From contig CAZNTE010000011.1 in the NCBI GenBank assembly GCA_964575895.1, positions 9,897-73,896 on the forward strand: 64,000 nucleotides of DNA. The letters are read 5' to 3'. The position numbers and the translations under genes are program-made. Source of the DNA: Gudongella sp964575895. GTDB taxonomy: Bacteria; Bacillota; Clostridia; Tissierellales; Tissierellaceae. Positions 42,948 to 52,206 of the stretch are shown here, piece by piece (position 1 is the stretch's first letter; each line of letters starts with the position of its first letter). A model generated the notes under the pieces. It searched no databases. It worked only from the letters and a program-made list of their open reading frames with translations, and was not told the DNA's origin.

Positions 42948-44120
42948 ATGGATGAAATACGTGTATTGACTATGAATGAAATATACCAATATACTAGAAA
43001 TAATCAGCTTGCATATCCCACATTTTACAAGGGTAGCAAAGATGAACTAGAAACCATGATTAAGAGGCAAAAGGAGATTTTAGAAACATCAAGTGATCTT
43101 ACACCTATTGGATACTTCAATGATGGAAATTTGGCAGGAAATATGTTGTTGGTAGATTTTAGGATGAATTACTCAGGAGAGATTCTGCCCATAGGTGGAA
43201 TTAGTGCACTAGCTGTTCACCCAGCTTATAAGAAGCAGGGAATAGCAAGAAGCTTAATTCAATATGGTTTAAAATGGAGTAAGGATAAGAACCATCTATT
43301 CAGTATATTATATCCATTCAATCATAAATTTTATAAGAACTTTAACTACGGTTTTACAATACCTCAATATCACTATAGTTTTCACCCAAAAGACATAATT
43401 ATTGGAACTGATCTAACAAATATAAAGTGGATAGAAGATAAGGATAGAGAGAGGATACTAAAGTTTCATAATGAATATTGTTTGGAAACTGCTGGAGCAG
43501 TATTCAAATCAACGATAGATAGAAGACGAATACTAACCCCTGAAGTTTTAAATGGAGTAATATATGAAGTTAAGGATGAGATTAAAGGTTATTTAATATA
43601 CGATGCATCAAACATCGATGCAGATAGACTACTAAGTCAAAAGATGAGGGTAAATGAATTTGTATATAAGGATGGACTTGCCCTTCATGGACTTTTAAGC
43701 TTCATAAAAAGTCAATCAGACCAATTTGAAAGAGTTGATTTATTTTCCTATGATTCCAAGTTTAATGTTTTCCTAGATGATATTAGCTACAGTAAAGGGG
43801 CTAAGTTATTATTGCCAATTAGTCATAAAGTAGCAGAAGTGGGATTAGGGCTTATGGTTCAGGTTCTTGATCCAAAGAAGGTAATTGAGATGATTTGTGT
43901 AGATGCTTTTAATCTTGAAGTGAAGTCTAACAAAGAAGAATCAGAGACTTACGAAATAAATGGTGGGGGAGAACTTGTTGTTATTCAAAAGGGACTGCTT
44001 TCAAGTGTACTGTTTGGAAGTATTGATATAAATGAGTTAATAGATAAGGGTTTAATAGATAAACCAAAAGTTAGAATTGATTTATTTGTAAATAAAGTAA
44101 GATGTAATAGTATATTTTAG
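42948..44120 (+). CDS. Eis-like GNAT acetyltransferase
   Basis: From ATG 42948 this is a 390-residue protein with an N-terminal GNAT domain, including the acetyl-CoA motif VHPAYKKQGIARSLIQYGLKWS (core AYKKQGIARSL), a second GNAT-like part and a C-terminal sterol-carrier-like domain, the three-part layout of the Eis family. Eis proteins acetylate aminoglycosides or peptides in some species; the natural substrate here is unknown. GGAGG (42934-42938) fixes the ATG. It follows the peptide transporter by about 75 bases and may be transcribed with it. Confidence 0.87.
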   Translation: MDEIRVLTMNEIYQYTRNNQLAYPTFYKGSKDELETMIKRQKEILETSSDLTPIGYFNDGNLAGNMLLVDFRMNYSGEILPIGGISALAVHPAYKKQGIARSLIQYGLKWSKDKNHLFSILYPFNHKFYKNFNYGFTIPQYHYSFHPKDIIIGTDLTNIKWIEDKDRERILKFHNEYCLETAGAVFKSTIDRRRILTPEVLNGVIYEVKDEIKGYLIYDASNIDADRLLSQKMRVNEFVYKDGLALHGLLSFIKSQSDQFERVDLFSYDSKFNVFLDDISYSKGAKLLLPISHKVAEVGLGLMVQVLDPKKVIEMICVDAFNLEVKSNKEESETYEINGGGELVVIQKGLLSSVLFGSIDINELIDKGLIDKPKVRIDLFVNKVRCNSIF

Positions 44121-44131
44121 TTGGTGATAAG

Positions 44132-44803
44132 ATGATAAAACTACTTAATACAGTTGAAGAACTTAAAAAAAACCTACCAGAATCTTCCATCAGGATCAGA
44201 GAGATTTTGGTAGATCTTTTGAATGAGATCGATTTGTGTTTGGAAAGTATTCCACAAGAAGACGATCTGCAAATTGAGGTAGAAGACATTTATCATAAGT
44301 TGGAAGATATAATTGATGGTCTGGATTTGGGGTTTGGACAACTACATTTCCTAGATGGTATTCCAGTTAAATTGAACCAGGAAGTAAAAAGACCATCATA
44401 CAAGGATTTTGTTGTGGATAGAACAAAGCCTCATACTTTAAATGAAAATATGAAGCACATTAGACCTTTTGGGTTTACTTTTAAGGATGATGATTTTGTT
44501 GAAGCCCATTCTTGGAAAAAATTATATGTGAAAGTTTGTCAGATGTTTTATGGGGATAATAGGGATAAGTTTTTGTCCTTTATTAATAAGACATACATGA
44601 ATGGTGACAAGAGGGATTATTTTTCTAAAAAGGAAGAAAGCATGATTGAACCATTTAAACTAGATGATGATTTTTTCATAGAAACAAAATTTGATGCCAA
44701 TACCATAAGGGATCTAGTGTCGAGGATATTAAAAGAATTAGGGTACAACACTGATAGTTTCATTGTTTACTTTAGAGCTGATTATAACCCAATACACCGA
44801 TAA
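44132..44803 (+). CDS. Unknown soluble protein
   Basis: I do not recognise this 223-residue protein. The first 70 residues are acidic and helical, probably a coiled coil (EEDLQIEVEDIYHKLEDI-like region). The C-terminal part (about 100-223) is mixed, with aromatic and basic residues and segments such as GFTFKDDDFVEAHSWKKLYVKVCQ and VYFRADYNP. There is no signal peptide or membrane helix. It starts 11 bases after the acetyltransferase gene with a TTGGTGA ribosome site, so it is probably in the same transcript. Confidence 0.55.
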   Translation: MIKLLNTVEELKKNLPESSIRIREILVDLLNEIDLCLESIPQEDDLQIEVEDIYHKLEDIIDGLDLGFGQLHFLDGIPVKLNQEVKRPSYKDFVVDRTKPHTLNENMKHIRPFGFTFKDDDFVEAHSWKKLYVKVCQMFYGDNRDKFLSFINKTYMNGDKRDYFSKKEESMIEPFKLDDDFFIETKFDANTIRDLVSRILKELGYNTDSFIVYFRADYNPIHR

Positions 44804-44812
44804 TAAATTTTA

Positions 44813-44841
44813 TTGTAATTATTACATAAATAGAATATAAT
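44813..44841 (+). promoter_or_regulatory. Promoter of the PAS-GGDEF-HD-GYP gene
   Basis: TTGTAA (44813-44818) and a perfect TATAAT (44836-44841) are 17 bases apart. The leader has a GAGC/GCTC-type hairpin near 44872-44893 but no cyclic di-GMP riboswitch that I can see. Confidence 0.7.
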
Positions 44842-44879
44842 CTAATTACTGTACATAAAATCGGAATAAGAGCTCTAAA

Positions 44880-46727
44880 ATGCAAGGGCTCAGCTTTAAT
44901 ATTGGAATTTGTGAAATTGATAATGAGGGTAGTGATAGACAAATGAAAAGTAGTATCAATAGAAAACTGAATAATGATAATTCTTTTATAAGCCTTTTTG
45001 ATTCAACATCCGATTTAGTATTTTTGAAGGACTTAAACGGTATATATGTGGAATGTAATAAAGGCTTTGCTGAATTAAATGGATTACCCAAGGAAGAAAT
45101 TATTGGGAAAAATGACTTTGAATTGTATGATGAACCCACAGCAAAATTATATATTGAGGACGATCATAGAATTATCAACAATGAAAAATCAAGTCATTTT
45201 GAAGCCTGGATAAGCTTTCCTGATGGAAGGCCGGTTTTCTATAGCACTCTTAAGAGTCCATACAGAGATGAAGAAGGAAATGTAATTGGAATCCTATCCA
45301 TAAGCCGTGATTCTACTGAGAAAAAAAGACTTGAGGATAAACTAGTTGAAAGAGAAGCTTATTTAGCCTCAGTATTAAATACAACTCATGATGGTTTCTA
45401 TCTAATTGATTTTGAAGGGTATATACTGGATGTAAACAAGGCTTCCTGTGAACTTCTGGGTTATACTGAAGAAGAGTTAATAGGTAGTCATATAAGTAAA
45501 ATAGACTCAGTAATTGAAAGCCAAGAACACATTAATAATCTTATTAAAGAAATAAAAACTAACTCTAAGGTTTTTGAAACTTCTCATAAAAAGAAGAATG
45601 GAAATATAATAGATATTGAAATGTCAGCATCTGTTTTAAATGGAGATTACCCATACCTAGTTTGTTTTGTTAGGGATATAACTGAAAAGAAAAACAAACT
45701 GAAATATATCCAAAGACTGAGTTATCATGACTTTTTAACTGGTTTATACAATAAGAGATTCATGGACATTCATGTTAAAAGGATGGATGAAGAAAGTAAT
45801 TTGCCTATAACTATGATAGTTTTAGATATGGATAACCTTAAGGTTACAAATGACTCATTCGGACATAAAGTTGGAGACAACCTAATAAAAGAAGTGGCAA
45901 AGACAATTAAGAGTTGTTTTAGACAAGATGAACTAATCGGCAGGGTTGGAGGAGATGAATTTTTAATTGCACTTCCAAATGTTGGAGATAAGGAAGCTAA
46001 AAAAATAATTGCTAGAATTAAGAATGCCATAAAGAGTATAAAAATAGATTCTACAGTGGTATCAATATCTGCAGGATATGCTGTTAAAAATCATATCAAT
46101 GAGGATATTTACGAAGTTCAAATCCAGGCTGATAACATGATGTATATGGATAAAATTGGACATCTGGATGTAAGGAATAGAGAGATAGTTAATTCATATA
46201 TGGAAAAAATATATAGCAAGTCACCTTTAGAGAGGCTTCATACTGATAATGTTGTGGAGTTAAGCAAAAGACTTGGGGAAAAACTAAATCTTAATAAGGA
46301 ACAAATGGAAGATCTTCTCATGGCAGCAAAATATCATGATATAGGCAAAGTATCTATTGAAGAGAGAGTTTTAAATAAGAAAGGCTCCTTAAACAATGAA
46401 GAATATGATGAAATAAGGAAGCACTCAGAGACTGGATATAGAATCTTAAAATCCATGGAAGAGTTCTATGGAATTTCTAAAATAGTTTTACATCATCATG
46501 CAAAATGGGATGGAAGTGGTTATCCCTTAGGTATAAGAGGTGATGAAATTCCTTTCCTATCAAGGATTATTGGAATTACTGAAGCTTATGATGATATGAT
46601 TAATCCAAGAGGCCATAAAAAGGAAAAAAGCATTGAAGAAGCTAAGGAAGAATTATTAAGATGTTCGGGAAGTCAATTTGATCCTGAGATTGTAGAAGTG
46701 TTTATTAACGGTGTCATAAATAGTTAA
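44880..46727 (+). CDS. PAS-PAS-GGDEF-HD-GYP cyclic di-GMP protein
   Basis: This 615-residue cytoplasmic protein has two PAS sensor domains (about 35-150 and 155-275), a GGDEF domain (about 285-440) with DMDNLKVTNDSFGH and intact GGDEF, and a C-terminal HD-GYP domain with HD in KYHDIGKVSIEE and HHHAKWDGSGYPLGIRGDEIP. Both the synthesis and the breakdown domain keep their key residues, so it may switch between the two. The I-site reads RQDE, close to RxxD. ATG 44880 has no good ribosome site; ATG 44943, after GAGGGTAGTG, is an alternative that removes 21 residues. A bidirectional terminator follows. Confidence 0.92.
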   Translation: MQGLSFNIGICEIDNEGSDRQMKSSINRKLNNDNSFISLFDSTSDLVFLKDLNGIYVECNKGFAELNGLPKEEIIGKNDFELYDEPTAKLYIEDDHRIINNEKSSHFEAWISFPDGRPVFYSTLKSPYRDEEGNVIGILSISRDSTEKKRLEDKLVEREAYLASVLNTTHDGFYLIDFEGYILDVNKASCELLGYTEEELIGSHISKIDSVIESQEHINNLIKEIKTNSKVFETSHKKKNGNIIDIEMSASVLNGDYPYLVCFVRDITEKKNKLKYIQRLSYHDFLTGLYNKRFMDIHVKRMDEESNLPITMIVLDMDNLKVTNDSFGHKVGDNLIKEVAKTIKSCFRQDELIGRVGGDEFLIALPNVGDKEAKKIIARIKNAIKSIKIDSTVVSISAGYAVKNHINEDIYEVQIQADNMMYMDKIGHLDVRNREIVNSYMEKIYSKSPLERLHTDNVVELSKRLGEKLNLNKEQMEDLLMAAKYHDIGKVSIEERVLNKKGSLNNEEYDEIRKHSETGYRILKSMEEFYGISKIVLHHHAKWDGSGYPLGIRGDEIPFLSRIIGITEAYDDMINPRGHKKEKSIEEAKEELLRCSGSQFDPEIVEVFINGVINS

Positions 46728-46748
46728 ATCCCCATTTTGGGGATTTTT
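46726..46748. terminator. Bidirectional terminator
   Basis: An 8-bp stem AAATCCCC/GGGGATTT (46726-46733 with 46739-46746) with an ATTTT loop, between converging genes. Confidence 0.75.
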
Positions 46749-47331
46749 ACATTACTATGGTTATAGCTGTATAGACCAATAATAGTGCCATAACTGTGTT
46801 AACTAACTTATGATGTTCACTAAGAAATTTTTGGAATAAGGAACCAAACAAACCCCAACTTACTGTGGAAATTAATGCAATTGTTGCTAAAAGGAGTGCG
46901 AAACCAAAATAAACCCCAATTGAGTCAAAGTAGGGTGTTATAAATGTTGATGAGGTGGTAAGAGCATAAACAATACCCTTTATATTTACAAATTGTAGCA
47001 ATAAACCCGTGGTAAATTTTATTGTTCTTGAAGCACTTTCTCCATCGTTTTTTGGTTTACTGCTAAATATTTTGTAGGCTAAGTATAGTATGTAAGAAGC
47101 TCCAACAAAAGTCATTACAGGCTGTATGGCTGGGATAATTCTATAGAGTGTAGAGCTAAAGACATTTGATAAAAAAAGTATAACAAAAAATCCTGTAAAT
47201 ACACCAAAATTAAATTTAATACTCTTCTTTAGACCAAACTTACTGGCATTAGCCATGGACATAAGATTATTTGGACCTGGAGTAAAGGTAGTGATTAATA
47301 TGTATGATACAAAAGCAGCAATGTTTGGCAT
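46747..47331 (-). CDS. LysE-family exporter
   Basis: From ATG 47331 this is a 194-residue membrane protein with six helices and the LysE/RhtB pattern TPGPNNLMSMANASKFGLKKS near the N terminus and LLQFVNIKGIVYALT in the middle. Family members export amino acids or related compounds. The AAAGGAGATC site fits ATG 47331; the frame is open 20 codons further, without family similarity. Substrate is unknown. Confidence 0.9.
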   Translation of the reverse strand: MPNIAAFVSYILITTFTPGPNNLMSMANASKFGLKKSIKFNFGVFTGFFVILFLSNVFSSTLYRIIPAIQPVMTFVGASYILYLAYKIFSSKPKNDGESASRTIKFTTGLLLQFVNIKGIVYALTTSSTFITPYFDSIGVYFGFALLLATIALISTVSWGLFGSLFQKFLSEHHKLVNTVMALLLVYTAITIVM

Positions 47332-47475
47332 AAAAAGATCTCCTTTATACAATTTATATATCACTTCCATTTTATCAGAATATAGTAGCAAAGTGAAATA
47401 AAATATAATAACTTAATCAGCTTGAAAAAAGCTTCATATTAAGCCATAATAAAATATATGAGAGGAGATGATAAC

Positions 47476-47748
47476 TTGAATAGGTATTCTATAAGTGATC
47501 TTTTAGCAGATTTATTATTAGGACTAGGATTTATATTGATGGTATCACCTTTATTTATATATTGGTTTATTCATGGAAATTACTACCGTTTAATATGGAT
47601 ATTAAGTGGGCCATATCCATTTCATGCCTTGGTTGGGGGCACTTTTCAATATTTATTTTATGGGGGCTTAGTAGTAGCTGGATTATCCTTGATTGCCATA
47701 TCTATTATATCAAGGAAATCCAAGAAAACATCTAATTATTGGTATTAG
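47476..47748 (+). CDS. Small membrane protein with two helices
   Basis: This unknown protein of 90 residues (TTG 47476, after GAGGAGATGATAA) has two hydrophobic helices (about 10-30 and 60-80) joined by an aromatic outer loop with WILSGPYPFHALVGG, and a lysine-rich tail. ATG 47458 is in frame but lies before the ribosome site. The next small gene begins eight bases after its stop, and a third small membrane gene follows, so the three look like one unit. Confidence 0.6.
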   Translation: MNRYSISDLLADLLLGLGFILMVSPLFIYWFIHGNYYRLIWILSGPYPFHALVGGTFQYLFYGGLVVAGLSLIAISIISRKSKKTSNYWY

Positions 47749-47756
47749 CTAGTAGT

Positions 47757-47903
47757 ATGAAGATAGCTAACCTAGGAATAATTGGAGGAGCAGATGGACC
47801 AACTAGAATTTATATTTCGGGTAGTATTAATTGGCAATATTTGGCTTTGTTTATTATAATTATCGTATTTCTTTACAAGTACTATCAGAAAAGCAAGAAG
47901 TAA
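47757..47903 (+). CDS. 48-residue membrane microprotein with GGADGPT motif
   Basis: This short gene encodes 48 residues: an N-terminal segment LGIIGGADGPTRIYISG, then one hydrophobic helix (about 25-42) and a lysine-rich end. GIIGGADGPT is the conserved stretch around the sodium-binding Asp of the beta subunits of sodium-pumping decarboxylases, which are membrane proteins of over 350 residues. Here it stands alone on one helix. It begins eight bases after the previous stop codon, without a strong ribosome site, so translation is probably coupled. The stop is TAA 47901-47903. Function is unknown; a role in ion binding or as subunit of a small complex with its neighbours is speculative. Confidence 0.7.
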   Translation: MKIANLGIIGGADGPTRIYISGSINWQYLALFIIIIVFLYKYYQKSKK

Positions 47904-47922
47904 CATAATACGGAGGTTTTTG

Positions 47923-48243
47923 ATGAAAGATAAGCTAATGAAAATGTTACCCTACTTGGGAGTTATAATAGCAGCAATGTATTTGATGCCCTTGTATGGA
48001 AAGAACACTGGAAGTTTTATACTAATTCTATTATATGGTGTGCCTTTGGTAATATTACTGGTATCTATAGTATATGCTGCTAATCTGGGGCTAAATATTT
48101 TTTTAAGTATAATGGTTGGAATCATATTCATCCCAACCATTATTATTTACTATAATTCATCCGCATTTATATATGTGCTTATTTATATAGGTATTTCAAT
48201 ATTGGGACAAATATTGGGAAGATATGTATTTAGGAGAAAATAA
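47923..48243 (+). CDS. Small four-helix membrane protein
   Basis: From ATG 47923 this unknown protein has 106 residues and four hydrophobic helices (about 8-22, 28-48, 52-72 and 78-98), ending in GRYVFRRK. CGGAGG (47911-47916) is its ribosome site; a TTG directly before the ATG is in frame. It follows the GGADGPT microprotein by 19 bases and precedes the EamA gene by 22 bases. I know no family for it. Confidence 0.65.
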   Translation: MKDKLMKMLPYLGVIIAAMYLMPLYGKNTGSFILILLYGVPLVILLVSIVYAANLGLNIFLSIMVGIIFIPTIIIYYNSSAFIYVLIYIGISILGQILGRYVFRRK

Positions 48244-48265
48244 TGATTCAAATTTTGGAGGAGAC

Positions 48266-49171
48266 ATGAAAAATAGAGAGCTAAGAGCTAGCATATTATT
48301 ACTATTAACAGCTGCAATATGGGGATTTGCCTTTGTAGCCCAAAGAATAGGTATGGAGTATATAGGACCATTTACTTTTAATGCAATTCGTTTTGCCTTG
48401 GGTAGCATCTCCTTACTTCCTGTGATTTATTTTTTGGGAAATGGCAAGAATAAAGTTAGAACAAATGAGGAATCTAACAAGAAGTTGTTATTATATGGGG
48501 TGCTTGCTGGCACAGTACTTTTCACGGCAGCTACCTTACAACAGGTAGGCTTAAAGTATACAACAGCTGGTAATGCTGGGTTTATAACTAGTTTATACAT
48601 AGTTATCGTTCCACTCATAGGATTGTTTTTAAGACAGAAATCAAATGTTTACATATGGACTGGAGCTATTGTTGCTGCAATTGGATTATATTTTTTAAGT
48701 ATAACCAGTGACTTTGTAATTCAATTTGGAGATCTGCTACAATTAATTGGTGCATTTTTTTGGGCATCACATATAATTATTATTGGATATTTTGTAAAGA
48801 ATGCAAATCCAATTAAACTATCATCAATTCAGTTTGCAATGTGTTCAATTTTGAGCCTGATTGCAGCTTTAATTACTGAAACTATAGAAATTTCTGGGAT
48901 CTTATCTGCTGGAATTCCTATACTTTATGGTGGATTAATGTCAGTTGGAGTTGCCTATACTCTACAAGTAGTGGCACAAAAGGATGCCAAGCCATCCCAT
49001 GCAGCTATTGCTCTTTCCATGGAAGCGGTATTTGCAGCAATTGGTGGTATTATCCTCCTTGGGGAATCAATGTCCTTACGAGGCTATTTCGGGGCAGTAT
49101 TAATGTTAATTGGAATGTTGTTATCTCAAGGAGAGACAATTGTAAATAGGAGAAAAAGAAGCATCAATTAA
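48266..49171 (+). CDS. EamA-family (DMT) transporter B
   Basis: From ATG 48266 this is a 301-residue membrane protein with ten helices in two EamA repeats, with RELRASILLLLTAAIWGFAFVAQR (core AAIWGFAFVAQ) at the N terminus and ALSMEAVFAAIGGIILLGE in the last repeat. It is of the subtype close to putative amino-acid or metabolite exporters. GGAGGAG precedes the ATG; the open frame further upstream overlaps the previous gene. Substrate is unknown. Confidence 0.9.
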   Translation: MKNRELRASILLLLTAAIWGFAFVAQRIGMEYIGPFTFNAIRFALGSISLLPVIYFLGNGKNKVRTNEESNKKLLLYGVLAGTVLFTAATLQQVGLKYTTAGNAGFITSLYIVIVPLIGLFLRQKSNVYIWTGAIVAAIGLYFLSITSDFVIQFGDLLQLIGAFFWASHIIIIGYFVKNANPIKLSSIQFAMCSILSLIAALITETIEISGILSAGIPILYGGLMSVGVAYTLQVVAQKDAKPSHAAIALSMEAVFAAIGGIILLGESMSLRGYFGAVLMLIGMLLSQGETIVNRRKRSIN

Positions 49172-49197
49172 GTATTTAACAAATGGAGATGTGTAAA

Positions 49198-50163
49198 TTG
49201 CCAAAACTAACAAAATTAGTGGGTTTAAGAACTTTAAAGACGGGAGTTGGAGCGGCATTAGCTGTTTTTATAGCCCAATTACTTAACCTTAACTATGGAA
49301 TAAATGCAGGAATAGTTGTGATACTGAGCTTACAGAATACTAGGAGAAAATCATTTCAGTTAGCAGCTATTAGAATTAGTGCTACATTTTTTGCTCTACT
49401 CATTGGTGCATTGGTATTCTCAGTGGTAGGGTTCAATGCTGTAGCCTTTGGTTTATACTTACTGCTTTTTATACCTTTTGCAGTAAGATTCAAATTAAAT
49501 GATGGAATAGTACCAGCTTCAGTATTAGTGAGTCATTTATTAGGTGCTGAGGACGTTTCACTTGTAAGTTTGGGCAATGAAATGGCTCAGATGATCATTG
49601 GGGCAGGGATTGCATTAATACTAAATATCTATATGCCAGGGTTAGAGAAGAGAATAAAAGAAGATCTAGAGGGTATAAAAAGAACAAAGCTTGAACTAAT
49701 AAGAAATATTTATAAAACCTTGGAGAACTTTGAATTTAGTGACAATTCGCAAATGCTTATTGATGAGATGAATTTAAGAATTGATAATAGTTTAGATAGA
49801 CTTGAATTTGATAAAAATGAATATACAATTTTTAATTTGAATGATTACACTTATAAAATTAGCAAAGAGAAGGAAACGCTACAATCATTGGTTTTTCTAA
49901 ATAAACTAGCAAAGAAGCTGGTACAGAATAAGTGTAATATTGAGGAACTTATTAAAATCACTAAAGAGGTGGAACTAACTATTATTGAGAACCAGGGATT
50001 TGAAGTTATTATTGGTAGTATTGAAAAAACCTTAGAAAAATATAAAAAGGAAGAAGCAATGGAATTTGGATTACAAAATTTATCTATTATGTATCAATTT
50101 TTAGAAGAAATGAAGGGGTTATTGATACTTACATCAGGTATTTCTGAAAAAAACATATTTTAA
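49198..50163 (+). CDS. Aromatic-acid-exporter-like (ArAE/DUF939) membrane protein
   Basis: From TTG 49198 this is a 321-residue protein. The first half has about five helices with GLRTLKTGVGAALAVFIAQ and VVILSLQNTRRKSFQLAAIRI, as in bacterial FUSC-type aromatic acid exporters; the second half is a cytoplasmic coiled-coil domain. GGAGATGTG is the likely ribosome site; ATG 49183 is in frame but lies on the other side of it. It follows EamA transporter B and may be co-transcribed. The exported compound is unknown. Confidence 0.82.
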   Translation: MPKLTKLVGLRTLKTGVGAALAVFIAQLLNLNYGINAGIVVILSLQNTRRKSFQLAAIRISATFFALLIGALVFSVVGFNAVAFGLYLLLFIPFAVRFKLNDGIVPASVLVSHLLGAEDVSLVSLGNEMAQMIIGAGIALILNIYMPGLEKRIKEDLEGIKRTKLELIRNIYKTLENFEFSDNSQMLIDEMNLRIDNSLDRLEFDKNEYTIFNLNDYTYKISKEKETLQSLVFLNKLAKKLVQNKCNIEELIKITKEVELTIIENQGFEVIIGSIEKTLEKYKKEEAMEFGLQNLSIMYQFLEEMKGLLILTSGISEKNIF

Positions 50164-50221
50164 AAAGCGAGAATTGGAGTACAATAAATATATAATAAAA
50201 GTTTATAGGGGTGTTTCTATT

Positions 50222-51358
50222 ATGATATACTTTTACGTTGCTATGATTGTTATGCAAATGATAGTGATAAATTTATACATAACTTTTAAATTATCCAAAA
50301 AAAAATATTCTAGAGCAGTTAATATAATGGTTATGTCTATTTATTCTGCTCTTTTGTTTTATGCTGTTCATATAGGCTTTAACACTCTTAATAATATAGA
50401 TAATTTTCAAGGTAATGGTTTGTTGTTATGGTTAGTCAGTGCTTATGTAATTCCATTATTATTTCTATTAAATCAACCAATAAAAATTACTTTAACCATG
50501 TTTATTTCAACATGGGTTTATACATATATTATCTTTGCTTTGTCAGTTCGATTCGGGCACATATTCAATGGCAATAATTTTCAATTAATAGTATTGCTAA
50601 GTCAAACACTTCTTCATGCCATATCTATAAAGAAGATATATATTCTTTTAAGCAATCAATTCACTTATACATTGTGGAATTCTAATGAAAGAATCATAAG
50701 TCATATGCTATCCCTTAGCCTATCTTTATTATCCCTTGTAGCAATTTCAAATTATACTTTTATTGAAGGTATTAGTACCATAAATGGATTAATCATACTT
50801 TTCGTTATTATTTCCATATCTTTATTGTCATATAATCTTGCATTCCAATTTTCGAGAGTCAACGAGGATGCAGAGGTTTTCCTAAAGAAATCTAGAACAG
50901 ACACCTTAACAGGCCTTAAGAATCGGCAAGTCCTTTTAGATGATGTTACATCTAAAATAAATAAGGGACTTCCCTTTAACCTGATCTTTCTTGATTTAGA
51001 TAATTTCAAATCCATAAATGACGTATTTGGTCATGCTAAGGGCGATGAGTACTTGATAGACTTTACAAAGGAGATGTTGAAAAGATACTACAGAAATAAT
51101 TTTTATAGGATATCAGGTGATGAATTTGTTGTAATTATTGATGGAGATAAGATAGATAATGATAAGTTAGAAATCGAAAATATTGAATATACAAATGAAA
51201 TAACTGGACTAAGGTTTTTAGGGTTAAGTGCTGGGACTTCTCATTTTCCAACAGATTCTAAATCCCTTTCTGATTTATTATCTACAGCGGATTACAATAT
51301 GTACCAGAAAAAGAAAATCAAGCATATGTTTAATAAAGAAATAGATTTTGCTGAGTAA
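50222..51358 (+). CDS. Membrane diguanylate cyclase with SGDEF motif
   Basis: From ATG 50222 this is a 378-residue protein with seven hydrophobic helices (about 1-220) and a C-terminal GGDEF domain (about 230-375) with DTLTGLKNRQVL, FLDLDNFKSINDVFGH and the signature YRISGDEF. The first Gly of GGDEF is Ser, which some active cyclases tolerate. The I-site residues are absent. It should make cyclic di-GMP in response to a signal sensed in the membrane. ATG 50222 follows AGGGGTG; an earlier in-frame ATG at 50174 is less likely. Confidence 0.87.
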   Translation: MIYFYVAMIVMQMIVINLYITFKLSKKKYSRAVNIMVMSIYSALLFYAVHIGFNTLNNIDNFQGNGLLLWLVSAYVIPLLFLLNQPIKITLTMFISTWVYTYIIFALSVRFGHIFNGNNFQLIVLLSQTLLHAISIKKIYILLSNQFTYTLWNSNERIISHMLSLSLSLLSLVAISNYTFIEGISTINGLIILFVIISISLLSYNLAFQFSRVNEDAEVFLKKSRTDTLTGLKNRQVLLDDVTSKINKGLPFNLIFLDLDNFKSINDVFGHAKGDEYLIDFTKEMLKRYYRNNFYRISGDEFVVIIDGDKIDNDKLEIENIEYTNEITGLRFLGLSAGTSHFPTDSKSLSDLLSTADYNMYQKKKIKHMFNKEIDFAE

Positions 51359-51374
51359 TTGAAGGAGGTGTTTT

Positions 51375-52154
51375 ATGTTAGGTAAATTTATAGCAAGAGG
51401 AAGAACCGCTGAGGTTTATCATTGGGGAGAAGAGCATGTTCTAAAACTCTTTTATGACTTCATCCCCAGAGAAGCTGTAACTAAGGAATACAATAAGACA
51501 CTAAATATATGCAAAAATAATAGATTATGTCCTAGTCCTATTGAAATGATTTCATATGACAGTAAGGATGGGATTGTTTATGAGAATGTTAAGGGAAAGT
51601 CCCTTACAACCTTGTTGTTGAATGATTTCAAAGGGGTTAAGAAGGTAGGAGAATTGTTAGCAAATACTCATCTTCTAATTCATCAGAATAGGTGTGATGA
51701 ATTAGAAAGCGTGAAGGAAAGCATTGAGAGAACTATTAAATCATCCCTTAAGTTAGATGAGTATAAAAAAAATGAAATCCTAGAAATACTAAGAGACTTA
51801 CCTGATGATAATGTTTTGTGTCACATGGACTATCATACTGATAATGTATTCTATGATGGAACTAGTATAAATGTAATAGATTGGATGACTGCAGGAAGAG
51901 GAAGCCCCCTGGCTGATGTTGCAAGAACTATTGTAATATTAAGGTATGCAGTATTACCCTTTCAAAATCCAATTTTCAAGATCTTTATAAAGTTATTTCG
52001 AGAAAGGCTAATTAAAGAATACATGGATTATTATTTTAGTAAATCTAGTTTAAAGAAGGATAATTTAGAAAAATGGATTAAAGTAATAGCAGCCTCCAGA
52101 ATCAACGAAAGGTTACCTGAGGGTGAGATAATGAAGTTAATGAGAATTATATAG
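51375..52154 (+). CDS. APH-family phosphotransferase-like protein
   Basis: This 259-residue protein has the aminoglycoside-phosphotransferase/choline-kinase fold: a glycine-poor N lobe with RGRTAEVYHWGEEHVLKLF, the catalytic loop LCHMDYHTDN and the metal Asp in NVIDWMTAGRGSPLADVART. It transfers phosphate from ATP to a small molecule; the substrate need not be an antibiotic. GAAGGAGGTG precedes ATG 51375, 16 bases after the GGDEF gene, so the two are probably co-transcribed. A terminator follows. Confidence 0.87.
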   Translation: MLGKFIARGRTAEVYHWGEEHVLKLFYDFIPREAVTKEYNKTLNICKNNRLCPSPIEMISYDSKDGIVYENVKGKSLTTLLLNDFKGVKKVGELLANTHLLIHQNRCDELESVKESIERTIKSSLKLDEYKKNEILEILRDLPDDNVLCHMDYHTDNVFYDGTSINVIDWMTAGRGSPLADVARTIVILRYAVLPFQNPIFKIFIKLFRERLIKEYMDYYFSKSSLKKDNLEKWIKVIAASRINERLPEGEIMKLMRII

Positions 52155-52179
52155 TCTAATTTCATTATAAAAGAGCCAT

Positions 52180-52206
52180 AACACCTCAAAGCACGAGGTG
52201 TTTTTT
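52180..52206 (+). terminator. Intrinsic terminator after the APH-like gene
   Basis: An 8-bp stem (52180-52187 with 52195-52202) with a 7-base loop, ending in TTTTTT. Confidence 0.85.

Noticed and set aside
44842..44942. Cyclic di-GMP riboswitch before the GGDEF-HD-GYP gene
   Set aside because: The conserved core sequences of class I and II aptamers are absent; only a simple hairpin is seen.
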